Below are positions 48,134 through 59,187 of a stretch of DNA of 64,000 nt, piece after piece. This DNA comes from Cycas panzhihuaensis (Eukaryota > Cycadophyta). The DNA lies in the NCBI GenBank assembly GCA_023213395.1, contig CM041465.1:246581741-246645740 (forward strand), written 5' to 3'. The translations under genes and the position numbers were made by a program. Every line of letters begins with the position of its first letter. Within the stretch, counting starts at the first letter, position 1. The notes below the pieces were generated by a model. It did no database searches. It was not told the origin of the DNA and saw only the letters and a program-made list of their open reading frames with translations.

Positions 48134-48711
48134 TGTGGAAAATGGGCATTAGGCCACATTAATCCCAAGATCATAAGTACAATCACAATACTATAAATGC
48201 ATGAAAGCATGAAAGCATAAAGAGCACAAACTGAAATATGAGCAAGAGAAAATGATACCCAATATATGGAGTTGGAATTGGTCCAACCTCCCAAGAAGAA
48301 AACAGTTTGATTAGCAAACTGATAGCATAACAATATAGCTCCAACTCTCTTTATGAGACAATGAGGAGAGGTCTCTTTATATAGAGTGAAATGAGAGACC
48401 TAAGGCCTTGGATGTTTGACAAGTGTCAAACATCCAAGATACATGACTTGGATCATGAGCAAAAGTGCTTGGATCCTCACCTAAGGCCTTGGATGTTTGA
48501 CAAGTGTCAAACATCCAACATACATCACTTGGATTACTCAAAAAGGTGCACGAGGGTCCATTGACCCTTTAGTGACAACGTTGTTTCACTAGAAAGAATG
48601 TGGGTGTGCACTTTATCACTTAAGTGATAAGTCACCCCTAAAGTATAAAGTGCATATATTACATGAAAAATAAAAGTACATTCACTTAACATTTAAACAT
48701 AAGGTTTAACA
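48134..48711 (-). repeat. 3' LTR of element E
   Basis: Plus strand TGTGGAAAATGGGC...AAGGTTTAACA. It carries two copies of a 30-nt palindrome (48408-48437 and 48489-48518) and an 18-bp perfect palindrome (48613-48630). Confidence 0.9.
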
Positions 48712-48721
48712 CCCCCTTCTT
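48712..48721 (-). other. Polypurine tract of E
   Basis: The minus strand reads AAGAAGGGGG immediately before the 3' LTR start TGTTAAACC. Confidence 0.8.
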
Positions 48722-51700
48722 GTTTACAATGTTAAGTCGGACCAAGACCATCTCTAAATTTTACAAATTTGTCTCTACCAAGTGGCTTGGTAAAGATATG
48801 TCTGTCGTCTGTTGCTCTGTTGGTCGATATTGAAGTGTGATCTCACCACCGTACATGCTCCACGATGAAATGGTGGTGAACTTCAATATGCTTGGTCCGT
48901 AACGTGGAAAAGCGATTCTTAGTTAGCTTGAGGACACTCGATTGTCACAATGAAGGTCGGTGCTTCTGCTGAAATCCAAGCTCACCAAGAATCCGTCGAA
49001 GCCAGATAGCCTCACAAGCTGACTGCAGACTTTGTACTGCCGATGGAGGACAAGGTAACATTTGGTTGCTTCTTGCAACTCCATGAAACATTCTTGAACC
49101 AAGGGTAAAAGCAGTAACTTAGGTAGATTTCACCTATCTTGGCATCACCTTGTCGAATCGAGAGAACCCCTCCAAAGTGAAGTTCTCCTTATGTACATAC
49201 TCAAGTCCAAGCTGCAATGTTCCTTTGATATACTTGAGTATGCGTTTTGCTGCATTCCAGTGTATCTGATTGGGTTGAGACATGTAACGTGAGCAAATCC
49301 CAACAGCAAATGAAATATCTGGCCGAGTGTTGGTGAGATAAATGAGACTCCCAATCAACTGCCGGTAAAGTGTGGGATCTGCTGGTTCAGCTTCCTCATT
49401 AAGAGAAAGCTTGGTCTTGGTTCTCCATGGGTGTAGGCGTGACATCTTTGCGATCGTGCATCCTGAATCTCTGCAAGATGTCCCAAGAATATTTTGCTTG
49501 GGAAATGAAGATATAGCCTGGCTGCTGCCATACCTCAAAGCCTAGAAAGTAATGGAGAAGTCCAAGATCAGTCATCTCAAAATTTCTCTTCAAATCATCT
49601 TGGAGAACATTGATGAGCTTAGTGTCATCACTCGTGATCACTAAGTCGTCTACATACAAGGCAATATAAGTGACATGGTGATGTTCATGTTTGATGTACA
49701 AGTTTGGATCAGATGTGGATTGATGAAACCCATGTCTCAAAAAGTATTCATCGATTTTTGCGTACCATGCCCTAGGAGCTTGCTTCAAGCCATACAAAGC
49801 CTTCTTGAGGCGACATACTAAATGCTCCTTGCCTTGTTCCTTGTAACCAGGAGGTTGCTCCAAGTATACCTCCTCTTGAAGATCGCCCGTTGAGGAAGGC
49901 GCTCTTCACGTCCATCGATATCTGACCCATTTGCATTGTGCGGCTAAGGCCAAGAGAAGTCTCGATGGTGTTCATGTTTGCTACACATTTGCAAAGGTCT
50001 CCTCGTAATCAATTCCTTCTTTTTGTTTAAACCCTTTGCTACAAGTCTAGCTTTACGTCGCTTGAGTGTCCCATCGAATGGAATTTGGTCTTGTAGACCC
50101 ATTTACAACCGATTACTGTTTGTGTGGAGGCAATTCGACCAAGTCCTAAGTACCATTCTTGTGAATGGATTGAATCTCCTCATCCATGGCAACTTTCCAA
50201 CTATCACTTTGTGAAGCCTCGAAAAGGTAGTAGGCTCATCAATAGAAAGCACTTGACCATAAGTGCAAAGTTTGTTTTCTTAGAAACTTTGATGGACGTT
50301 TCCTTCAATGATTTGACCATCTGTCTGCAGTTTGAGTGTACCACTTAGGTAACCACGAAATGATGTGGCATGAACCTCAATATCTTCTGGTCTAAGTGTA
50401 GGAGCAGTAGAAGATGAAGTGGAAGGTTCAAGTGGAGCAAATGAAGATGAAGTAGATGGTACGAAGGTGCGGATGAAGAACATGGTGTGTAAGATTGAGG
50501 GAGGAAGTCCTCAACAATCTTTTTCCCTTTGTCAATGGGGGTTGGATTGATGCCATATCCAACTCTTTTTATCATCCTCAACAAAGATTACATCTCTTGA
50601 GAGATGCATTTTCTCCCAATTGGATCATACAACTTGTAGGCTTTGCTATGGATTGCATATCCTACAAAGATGCATTTAAGGCTATGTTTGTCCAACTTAG
50701 TTCTTTGTTGATCCGGTATGTGCATATCTGCAGACACCCAAATGTCCTCAAATGGTGATAGTTGGCTTCTTTCCGGACCATGCCTCCTCGGGTGTGATAT
50801 TGGTGACTTGTTGTAGGACTTGATTAGCCACATAGGCGGTAAGAAATGCTTGACCCGATAAGCTCTTGGAAGCCCTTTTGCATGCATCATTGTTCGCTTT
50901 ATTAGCCAATGTTCTATTCATCCTTTCGGAGACTCCATTTCTTTGAGGAGTATGAGGAGTCGTGAGTTGTCTCCGAATTCCATTATCCTTGAAAAATTGG
51001 TTGAATTCATTTGAAGTGAATTCACCTCCATTATCGACCTTAATGTGCCAATTGAGTAGCGATTCATTTTCTATACGCCTTGAACTCTTTGAACTTGGAG
51101 AAGGCTTGATTTATGCTTTAGGAAGTAGACCCGGACTTTGTGAGAGAAGTCATCAATAAAAGATATGTAGTACAATGCTCCTCCAAAGGAGTGGGTGGAC
51201 ATGGGTCCACACAAGTGCGAGTGAACTAATTGCAAAGGATAAGATGCACGCCATGCTTTGCCTTTAGGAAAAGGCACGGTAGATGTTGTGTCCCCATTAT
51301 GCAAGCTTCGCATAAAGACATTTTGAACCATACATCTTTGGAAGCCCATACACCATGCGTTTGTATGTCATCGCTTGATTGTCTAGGCTTAAATGTCCTC
51401 GACGTTGATGCCATAAGCGAATTTTGACAAAGATGTGGAACCAAAGTAAGCGAATTAAGAGTAATATTATTGGCATCCAACTTGTAAAGACCTTGATCCT
51501 CATAGGCTACGGTATGATCGATCATCTTTGTCACAAATAATACATTTCCCATTTTAAATAGTACGCTCATGTGTTGCTTGTTCATCGGCTAACAGAGAGC
51601 GATTCTTCTCCATAGAAGGAATGAAGTAGGCATCACTTTGTTGGGAAATGATGAGGAAGGATTTTGAGGAGAATGAAAATGAGCTATGGTGCCTATTCAC

Positions 51701-51787
51701 GAAACCTCAAGCGATTCGGAGATTTCCAAAGGTCACTAAATGACCTTTACCTTCCTTGATGTTGCATAGGAGTTCTTCACTCCCCTG
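48722..51787 (-). pseudogene. Pol of Copia element E, multiply frame-shifted
   Basis: Recognisable on the minus strand in Copia order: protease start WIVDS then loss of frame (51.8 kb); GAG-pre-integrase LWHQRRGHLSLDN (51.43 kb); integrase LVHSHLCGPM and FIDDFSHKV (51.2 kb), then VDNGGEF and TPQRNGVSERM (51.0-50.9 kb); RT MQMGQISMDVKSAFLNG (49.9 kb), KKALYGLKQAPRAWY, YVDDLVITS (49.65 kb); RNase H RPDISFAVG, then a broken tail with IFTKPL (48.8 kb). The first catalytic integrase Asp (usually HSDLCG) is His. At least five frame changes but few point stops, so damage is mainly by small indels. Confidence 0.85.
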
Positions 51788-52867
51788 TCATATGTCGAGT
51801 AGCTCTGAATCGACAATCCAAGTGTTGTCAACCTTGGATGATTGGTATGCACAAAGTAGTTTGTCGTCATTGGCAAACTGATTATAATGGCGTTGGTAGC
51901 CACTTCTTTGACCCCCCCCTCCTTGTGGACCTCCTCGATAGGCACCTCGATTTGGTCGAGGGGGGAAGCTTCTTCTTGATTTGTTGTTGGAACCTCTGTT
52001 GAAACTGATGTCGTGGCTGTTGATGTCTTTGACCACATGGTGCTTCTTTGTCTTTGACCACATGGCTTGTCTTTGAAGATCTGCTTGCTTCTTTCTGCAC
52101 TCAGGTGCAATGTGGCCAGGAATGCCACAATAATGGCATCGACATTGGATTTGGAAGATCCAATGTTCATATTTCAAACCGCTTTGTGAATGCGGTTTTG
52201 GATTTTGATTTGTCTTGGCCCTTGCTGTGAAAGCACCTGATGTAGATGGTTCTTCATTATCCTTAGCATAGATTTGTTCTTCTTGAAGCAATAAGCTTTC
52301 AAGTTGATTGGTATCATCCTTTAGTGAACCATCTCGTGTAGTTGATGATATAAAGCCGTTGTAGTCCTTTGGCAATGCTTTTGTGATGGAGGCTATGATT
52401 TCATCTCTTGTAGCTGGACTACCTAAAGTGGTTAATTCATTACAAACCTCCTTAACAGAGGACATGAATGCCGACATTGGCCTTACAAATTTGATGGTGT
52501 ATAATTTAGCTTTTATCATCAAAATGCGAGTTTCATCTCGCCTTTCATACAAAGAGGACAAGGTGTCCCATGCTTCTTTAGAAGATAGTGCAGAAGTAAT
52601 ATTTTGGTCTACATGTATGTCCACAACCATACGAATGAAAGCCAAGGCAATTTCGTCTTTGGCCTCCCATGCAGCAACAAGTTGAACATCCACATGTGCA
52701 GGTTGATTATCATTAACCACAAGTGTAGGATTGGGGATTCTTCCAGAAACATATCCCCAGAACTCATTCATTATCAAGAGATTTTTTGTGATTCTTTTCC
52801 ATTCTTGATAATTTGATTGCCCCGTTAGCCTTATGGTACAAGCATTAAGCATATTTATGGCAGCCAT
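51788..52867 (-). CDS. Gag of Copia element E (open frame)
   Basis: 359 codons from ATG at 52867. The start MAAINMLNACTIRLTGQSNY and residues about 60-200 form the UBN2-type Gag capsid region (WEAKDEIALAFIRM, KEAWDTLSSLYERR, LPKDYNGFI). A perfect CCHC zinc knuckle C-HY-C-GIPG-H-IAPE-C lies at residues 244-257, followed by an Arg/Gly-rich basic tail (about 288-325). The protease begins at residue 350 (WIVDS), but the frame is lost there and the ORF stops after ELLDI. Gag probably packages element RNA in cytoplasmic particles; this copy could still make it. Confidence 0.85.
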   Translation of the reverse strand: MAAINMLNACTIRLTGQSNYQEWKRITKNLLIMNEFWGYVSGRIPNPTLVVNDNQPAHVDVQLVAAWEAKDEIALAFIRMVVDIHVDQNITSALSSKEAWDTLSSLYERRDETRILMIKAKLYTIKFVRPMSAFMSSVKEVCNELTTLGSPATRDEIIASITKALPKDYNGFISSTTRDGSLKDDTNQLESLLLQEEQIYAKDNEEPSTSGAFTARAKTNQNPKPHSQSGLKYEHWIFQIQCRCHYCGIPGHIAPECRKKQADLQRQAMWSKTKKHHVVKDINSHDISFNRGSNNKSRRSFPPRPNRGAYRGGPQGGGGQRSGYQRHYNQFANDDKLLCAYQSSKVDNTWIVDSELLDI

Positions 52868-54830
52868 CTTTCCACTTGAGTAACACTTGAAGCTAGCAGA
52901 TAACTTGGAAACTTCAAAAGCTTTGTCGCTTAAGACCCATCTTCAAACAACATCACTAGTCCTGATCTTACAAGAAGATCCAACAACCAATGGGGTGAAG
53001 AGAGGTGGAGGACTACGCTAATGAGGTGGAGGACCAAGTTAAATCTAGGACAAGGCGGTAGGGTTGATGCATGGACGTACCATGCTTTCCACAGGATTCA
53101 CACATTGATAACACCCTTTTCGAACCTCCTTTCCCTCAAGCAACCTTAATTGTCGTGCACTTGACTGCATTCGGTTGGTCCCCTAGGGAATGCACCAAGC
53201 TAGGTTAATTCGGAGGCAAGGTTTGAACCTTTTCGAGCCTCTCCAGCAGTTTTAAATTCACTTTTAAACAAGTGTAAGTGAATCTTCTTACTTGGATATT
53301 TTATGCCTTTTTGGCTTACAAAGAATGAGCACAAAAGCAGTTTCAAGTGCTTTAGATCCAAGTGAGGTGCTATGTATGCTTGAGTACAATGATAAAGTAC
53401 TTTGAGTACTTAAAGCGATGTAAGGAACCTTTGATGACAAAAGAGGGTTCCTTTTAAGCTCCAAAATCGATGAAATGATGAAATGTACTCAAGAAATTGT
53501 TCCAAAGTCCAACACAAACTCCACAGCAATTGTTGAGACTTAAAATGTCTCAACAATCCAACAAGAAAAAGGTGATTTTATTACTTTTCACAATGAGCCT
53601 TCCTTTTGAGGCGAAGAAGGTCAAGGTCACCATGCAAGGTGCCAAAAACTGAAGTTAGGTGGTAATTTTCTTCACCTTTACAATGAAAATATTCCTCTTG
53701 ATCACAATAATTAAGCCCAATGATGCTTTAATAGTATGAAAGTGTGAAAAAAAGCTTAAAACAGTAAGTACACAAGTACTTTTTTGAGAATCAAGAGTGC
53801 CAATGTAAAAAACAATTTTAAGTAAGCCCAGCTATAAAGACTTAAAAGTCTTTTAAAATTTCCCCCCCTTGAGAAATTTAAACAAGAATTTCTTAAAATC
53901 TTTTAAAAGAAATTAATTCTAATGAGCATATTGATCAAAATATGCTAAAAAAAAGATTCTATTTTCCATTCTTTGAGTTGGCGGAATTCTGAGTTGGCGG
54001 CCAATCTTTGGTGGAATACTACATTGGGCGACCAATGTGTGGTGGTGGCGGCTTGAATGTCGGAATCTTCGAGTTGGCGGACCGAATGTGTTGGAATCTT
54101 CTTGAGTTGGCGACCGAATGTGCTAGAATCTTTCTGAGTTGGCGACCTTGAATGTCTTGGTATCTTTGAGTTGGCGACCGAATGTCTTGTATCTTCTTGA
54201 GTTGGCGACCGAATGTGCTAGAATATTCTTTGAGTTGGCGACCGAATGTCTTGAAATCTTTGAGTTGGCGACTAAATGTGTCTTGATTTGGACCAAGCGT
54301 GTCTTGATTTGGCACTTGAAAGTGTCTTGATTTGGCGGTGAATGTCTTGATTTGGCTAAATGTGTGCTGATTTGGCACTTGAAGAGTGTCTTTGGCGACT
54401 TCTTTGGAAAATGTTGGATTGTTGATGTGGACCTTGAGTTGGCGATTCTTGATGTGACTCCAGGGGCTAAGAGCTAAAGCTGCAGGAGCCGGATCAAGTG
54501 TATCTTGGTGCTTAATGAAAGCAGCAATGCTAGGCGCTTAGTTAGCGTGATCAAGTCTTCAGGCCGATTAAAGTGGTATCTTGACTCGGTGAGGAAGAGG
54601 CGAGTTGGCGACCTTGAATGTCTTTGGGCGGAGCCTTGACTAGGCTAATGACAATGGCGGTTGCTAGGCAATTTGTGTGCTAGGCAATTTGGAATGAATC
54701 TTGAGTCGGTGATGATGATGAGTTAGCGGGGAAGCTTCTTGACTTGGCCGAGTGCTCACTCTTTCTGAAGAGATTTCCTCAAAAACAAAATGACAGAAAA
54801 AAAAGCTAACGATTAAAGCGGAGACCTTAA
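52868..54830 (-). other. Leader of element E
   Basis: About 2 kb between primer site and gag without a credible ORF. The upstream half contains a minisatellite (53.97-54.61 kb); the gag-proximal half (52.9-53.95 kb) is non-repetitive and contains nothing recognised. Confidence 0.6.
53972..54615 (-). repeat. Minisatellite in the leader of E
   Basis: On the plus strand the word GAGTTGGCG occurs about eleven times, most often as TTGAGTTGGCGACCGAATGT at a spacing of about 30-34 bp (best between 54.07 and 54.27 kb). A related TCTTGATTTGG subset follows at 54.28-54.37 kb. Units vary in length and sequence. The open frame across it is a repeat artefact. Confidence 0.8.
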
Positions 54831-54843
54831 GGCTTTGATACCA
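54831..54843 (-). other. Primer-binding site of E
   Basis: Minus strand TGGTATCAAAGCC, one mismatch from the initiator-Met site, 2 nt from the 5' LTR. Confidence 0.85.
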
Positions 54844-54845
54844 AA

Positions 54846-55420
54846 TGTGGAAAATGGGCATTAGGCCACATTAATCCCAAGATCATAAGTACAATCACAA
54901 TACTATAAATGCATGAAAGCATGAAAGCATAAAAAGCATAAAGAAATAGGAGCAAGAGAAAATGATACCCAATATGTGGAGTTGGAATTGGTCCAACCTC
55001 CCAAGAAGAAAGCAGTTTGATTAGCAAGCGATAGCATAACAATATAGCTCCAACTCTCCTTATGAGACAATGAGGAGAGGTCTCTTTATATAGAGTGAAA
55101 TGAGAGACCTAAGGCCTTGGATGTTTGACAAGTGTCAAACATCCAAGATACATGACTTGGATCATGAGCAAAAGTGCTTGGATCCTCACCTAAGGCCTTG
55201 GATGTTTGACAAGTGTCAAACATCCAACATACATCACTTGGATTACTCAAAAAGGTGCATGAGGGTCCATTGACCCTTTAGTGACAACGTTGTTTCACTA
55301 GAAAGAATGTGGGTGTGCACTTTATCACTTAAGTGATAAGTCACCCCTAAAGTATAAAGTGCATATATTACATGAAAAATAAAAGTACATTCACTTAACA
55401 TTTAAACATAAGGTTTAACA
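54846..55420 (-). repeat. 5' LTR of element E
   Basis: 575 bp, about 97-98 percent identical by eye to the other LTR; differences cluster at 54.93-54.95 and near 55.03 kb. Contains the promoter, with tandem palindromes upstream of it (55117-55146 and 55198-55227). Confidence 0.9.
55085..55092 (-). promoter_or_regulatory. TATA box of the E 5' LTR
   Basis: The minus strand reads CTATATAAAG (TATATAAA core) within the LTR. Transcription would start about 30 nt to the left and run into the leader and gag. The tandem palindromes then fall in U3, where enhancers lie. Confidence 0.7.
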
Positions 55421-55960
55421 GGCCATTGGGTGCAGATACATAAAGATCAAGTTCTGAAATTGTGAAGTAACAAGATGGTGGAATAATTTTGTAAATGGAT
55501 CATTGAGTAATTAAATTGCAAAGTGGTGAAGTGATGTCCTGGGTGACGAGTATTTTGCAAATTCGCACATGTCAAGGTGAATCGAGTTGCGAAGTTGTGA
55601 AATAAGACTTAAGAGAGGAAATTCTTTGCAACTTTACAAGTGGGGCATTGGGTGCAAATACATAAAGTTTCGAGTTTCAAAATTGTGAAGTAACAGGATG
55701 GTGGTATAAAGCAAACCTTTTGCAATTGTGTAAATAGGCCACCGAGTGGGAAACACATGGGAATAATTGTGAAGATGCAAAATAGAGATGACAAACAAAG
55801 AATTTCTTCTTGCACTTTTACAAATGGATCACTTAGACCACAAACACAAGTATATAAGATTGGGAAAATGCGAAAACAAAGGATTTTGGAAATACAAGCC
55901 TTGAATTGCACTCCAAGGAAAAGGGTTGTAAATCGCCTGTCTAAGGTCATATTTAATTGA
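55421..55960 (+). repeat. Degenerate repeat array, right of E
   Basis: Continuation of the array after E; several units such as TTTTACAAGTGGGGCATTGGG and TTGTGTAAATAGGCCACCGAG. The open frames on both strands here arise from the repeats. Confidence 0.6.
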
Positions 55961-57470
55961 TTCCAAATGCGTTGGAATCCTTGATCACAAATTTATATTT
56001 TGACATGCAAATGATGAAATATTCATGCAAAACGTGATATGCGTTTGTAGCCTAAAGTACCGATGGTACAGAGAGACAAAGTAAGAGTGCAATTGGTAGA
56101 CACTCACAATTTTTGCCTAGATCATTTTCATTAATGGACGGAACAATGTTAAGGTAGATTCATAGTGAGCTTGTTGAAGGCACTTGTTTTCTAGGATGAG
56201 TAGGGGGATGCAAAAGGACATTATATGCAAAGATATTTTGCTAACTTAGACAAGAAGGCAGAGGGCAGTTATTGCAACTACAATAATTGCAAGCTTTGAT
56301 CCAACCACTACATGGTAGAACTACCCATGAGGGACTTGATGGCGTTAATGATAACAAATTGACTCACCAAGGGGCGGCGGGGGTTTTGTTAGAAAAGGAA
56401 GAGGAAAAGGGATCTTCTTCCACCCCTTCACATCATCATCCTTCAAGAGAAAAGAGTTGTGGAGAGTGACAAAAAAATTGGTGGGTTGAATAGAGGACAT
56501 TAAAGCCCAAGAGCAACTAGAGACCATAGGCCATTTTGGTGACAAGATTCTAAATGTTTGCAGGAATGGTGAAGGGGTGATGTTAGAATCTCTCGATGGA
56601 GCTTTTACAAACTTTTCATAGTTGAATTTCATAAAAGTTGGTCTAAGTGTGTTAAGTATGTTTATATGTTGAAGTAGAATTCTTTAATAGGCAAATCAAC
56701 TCACATTGGAAAAGTTGGTCTAAGTGTGTTAAGCATGTTTATACGTTGACACAGAATTCTTTAATAGACAAATCAACTCACATTGGAATCTCTTAGTTTA
56801 TCTCTATCTAGTGTAAGGGATAAGCTCAATTCTTTAATAGACAAATCAACTCACATTGGAATCTCTTATAGAGTTTATCTTCATCCAGTGTAAGGGATAC
56901 GTTTGGTACATGGCATGAGTATCTGTGTCTATTGTGTTAATCTCATTGGACTATTTTGATGGTGCTTAATTTTTAGTTGGTTTGTGGGGCTTGTTGAGCT
57001 AGTCTTTATTCCTTGAGGCTTCAATGAGTCCTTTCTGTGATATGAAAGGAATTTGGGTTGAGTCCCCTTTTTTCTAAAATTGTCACAAGAATTTGGATTG
57101 AGCGAGTCCCCTTTCTTATGAGGGTTAAGTGAGCTCCCTCCTTGTCCTAGTTATTATTCTAGTGTGCATGAGTAATGCCTCTAGGGTATGAAATCATAAC
57201 CTCATCATGAGTGAGTGCTAGTGTGGTATGAAACACACAACCTCAATATGGTGAGAGCCAACGATGATACATGTAGGGTTATTTGTCATGTAATGCATGG
57301 TATGGGACACGCAAGTCACATAGAGCAATAGTCCAAGGAGATTGATTCAACAATGAACCATATATAGTATGACATTTTTAGAGGTTATGGGACATGCAAG
57401 TCACACAGAGCAATAGTCCAAAGAGATTGATTCAACAATGAACCATATATAGTATGACATTTCTAGAGGT
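55961..57470 (+). repeat. Tandem repeats upstream of gypsy I gag
   Basis: Two arrays. First, AATTCTTTAATAGRCAAATC plus ACTCACATTGGA occurs three times at about 56.68, 56.75 and 56.83 kb. Second, an exact-length 85-bp duplication: 57301-57385 and 57386-57470 (TATGGGACAYGCAAGTCACA...), nearly identical. The rest of the interval has no recognised feature. Confidence 0.75.
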
Positions 57471-58100
57471 TATTGAATAAGTTGAAGTGTAGTGAGAAGG
57501 CTCAAATATGTTTAGTAGCATTCCTTTGTAGATTTGTGATCAAAGTAGTCATTTGGATATGTTATGGAGTTGTGAGTAGAGTAAAATATTACTACTCCAA
57601 CATTCATATTATGTGCTCTAGCTTGAGGGTCATTTCCTCCTTAGGAATTTGGATGGTTGGGCGGTGAATTCATGTTTAAGTTGTATGATTGATGACCTAA
57701 TGGTGAACTATATTGCTTTGACACTTAATTTTCTTTCTTGAAATGTTATTATTGAAAATGCGTTTTGAGTGCATTCTGCAAGACATATCTATTCTCTTAA
57801 ACTAGCTATATCTTTTGCGTGTATGTTTTTCACTGTGCACACATACAATGCTTTGTTGTATGTTTCCACAGTTTAAGTAGTTTAGATGGTGTTTGCTTGG
57901 TTGGTAGACTCAGGTGAGTTATAACTAAGTAGGGTCATAGTTAACCCTTGGTTATGATAGAGAGGCCATGATAGGGGGTATGAAAGCATCAAAGTGGAAG
58001 TCACAACGGGCTTATTAAGGCCTCAATGTTGGAGCTTGAATAATCAACACGAATTTGGTAGAAGATCATGTTGAATTCTAGTACATTTGTGAGAAATTAA
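57471..58100. other. Presumed leader of gypsy I
   Basis: No ORF with recognisable features. It includes GGTATGAAAGC near 57.98 kb, which could be a mutated primer site. Confidence 0.35.
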
Positions 58101-59150
58101 CCAACCTTGGGAAAATCATACTCAAACATTATGAGGATGGGAAGAATGCTATATAGGGATGACGCTCAAAGGGCACAAGAAGGCCAAAGGAATTTTGGTT
58201 TTGAAGACATGGATGTTGAAGGGTTTCCATGGTATAAGGGGAACTTGCAAAATGATATTTTTGTTGCATTGGTGGAGATTGCTTATAGCTTGTAGGAGCA
58301 ACTAAAGAGTTACAAAGAAGATAATGAAAGGATTTTGAGGAGCCATGAGGAAATGCTCCATAATGTTCAATAGACTATGGACCAAGAAAAGACTTAAAGA
58401 GTCCAAAACACCAAGAGTAATGGGAGAAGAGGCAAACCTTGAGAATTATCAACTCATGAGCATTCAAGTAGGAGAGCCAAGAGAAGGGCTAGAGAGCATA
58501 GTGAGGAATAGTATTTTATGAGCACCTAGTTCTCCAATGAAACTCCCAAATGAGGTGAGTGTAGAGGTAAAAAGAATGCACTCCAATTTGAAATGAGGAC
58601 GTTGAGGCCATTCACTTGTTTTCAATAGGGAAGTCAAGAGTGAAGGCAAAGTAGAGTTGTGGTTGCTCAATGACTTCGGCTCAGCTCTAATGAGAATGTA
58701 AGGATTGTTGCTTATAATTTAACAGGTAAAGCATCCTTGTGGTGGGAACATCACGAGAAGATCAAGGAAATTTGAGAAAGAGACATAAGGTGGAGGAAGC
58801 TTGTCAAGTACTTCAAGCATGAGTATCTCTTAGAGCAGTATTGTGATAAGAAGACATCAACTTCCACGAGTTAAAGTAAGGGAGAATGATAATAGATGAA
58901 TATAAGAGGAAATTCATGGAATTTCTCTAATATGCCCCTTACATCCAAGAAGAAAAGTTAAAGATTCATAGATTCATTACTTTATTCAATGAAAATATTC
59001 AAAATAGAATTAGGATTCATGAGCCTAAGACTTTGGAAGAGGCAATTCATAAGGCTAGATGCTATGAAGACCAATGGGAAAAACTACAAGGCAAGCAAGT
59101 TGTTTAAAAGAGAAGGTGACAACCAAGGCCAAGTCCACCAAGGAGGGATT
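58101..59150 (+). pseudogene. Gypsy I Gag remnant
   Basis: Starts near MRMGRMLYRDDAQRAQEGQR. After stops it reads VRIVAYNLTGKASLWWEHHE and LVKYFKHEYLLEQY near 58.70-58.85 kb, the core of the Ty3-type retrotransposon Gag domain. Further down, RRKFMEFLxY-like and EEAIHKARCYEDQWE-like blocks are in broken frames. Multiple stops; inactive. Confidence 0.65.
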
Positions 59151-59187
59151 TCAAACCACAAAGGTTTAGTCAAGGTGGGAGAAATTT

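Larger units (their letters stand above)
48134..55420 (-). mobile_element. Copia retrotransposon E, recent insertion
   Basis: 7.29-kb minus-strand element with two nearly identical LTRs (578 and 575 bp) and a perfect target-site duplication GGCCA (48129-48133 and 55421-55425). Order on the minus strand: 5' LTR, primer site, leader of about 2 kb with a minisatellite, gag ORF, pol broken by frameshifts, polypurine tract, 3' LTR. It is the youngest large insertion in the window. Confidence 0.9.

Noticed and set aside
49978-52816. Plus-strand open frames opposite gag and pol of E
   Set aside because: Shadows of the minus-strand Copia coding sequence.
54019-54378. Open frame of 119 codons in the E leader
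   Set aside because: It is a translation of the minisatellite; its repeated FGRQLK-like peptide reflects the DNA unit.
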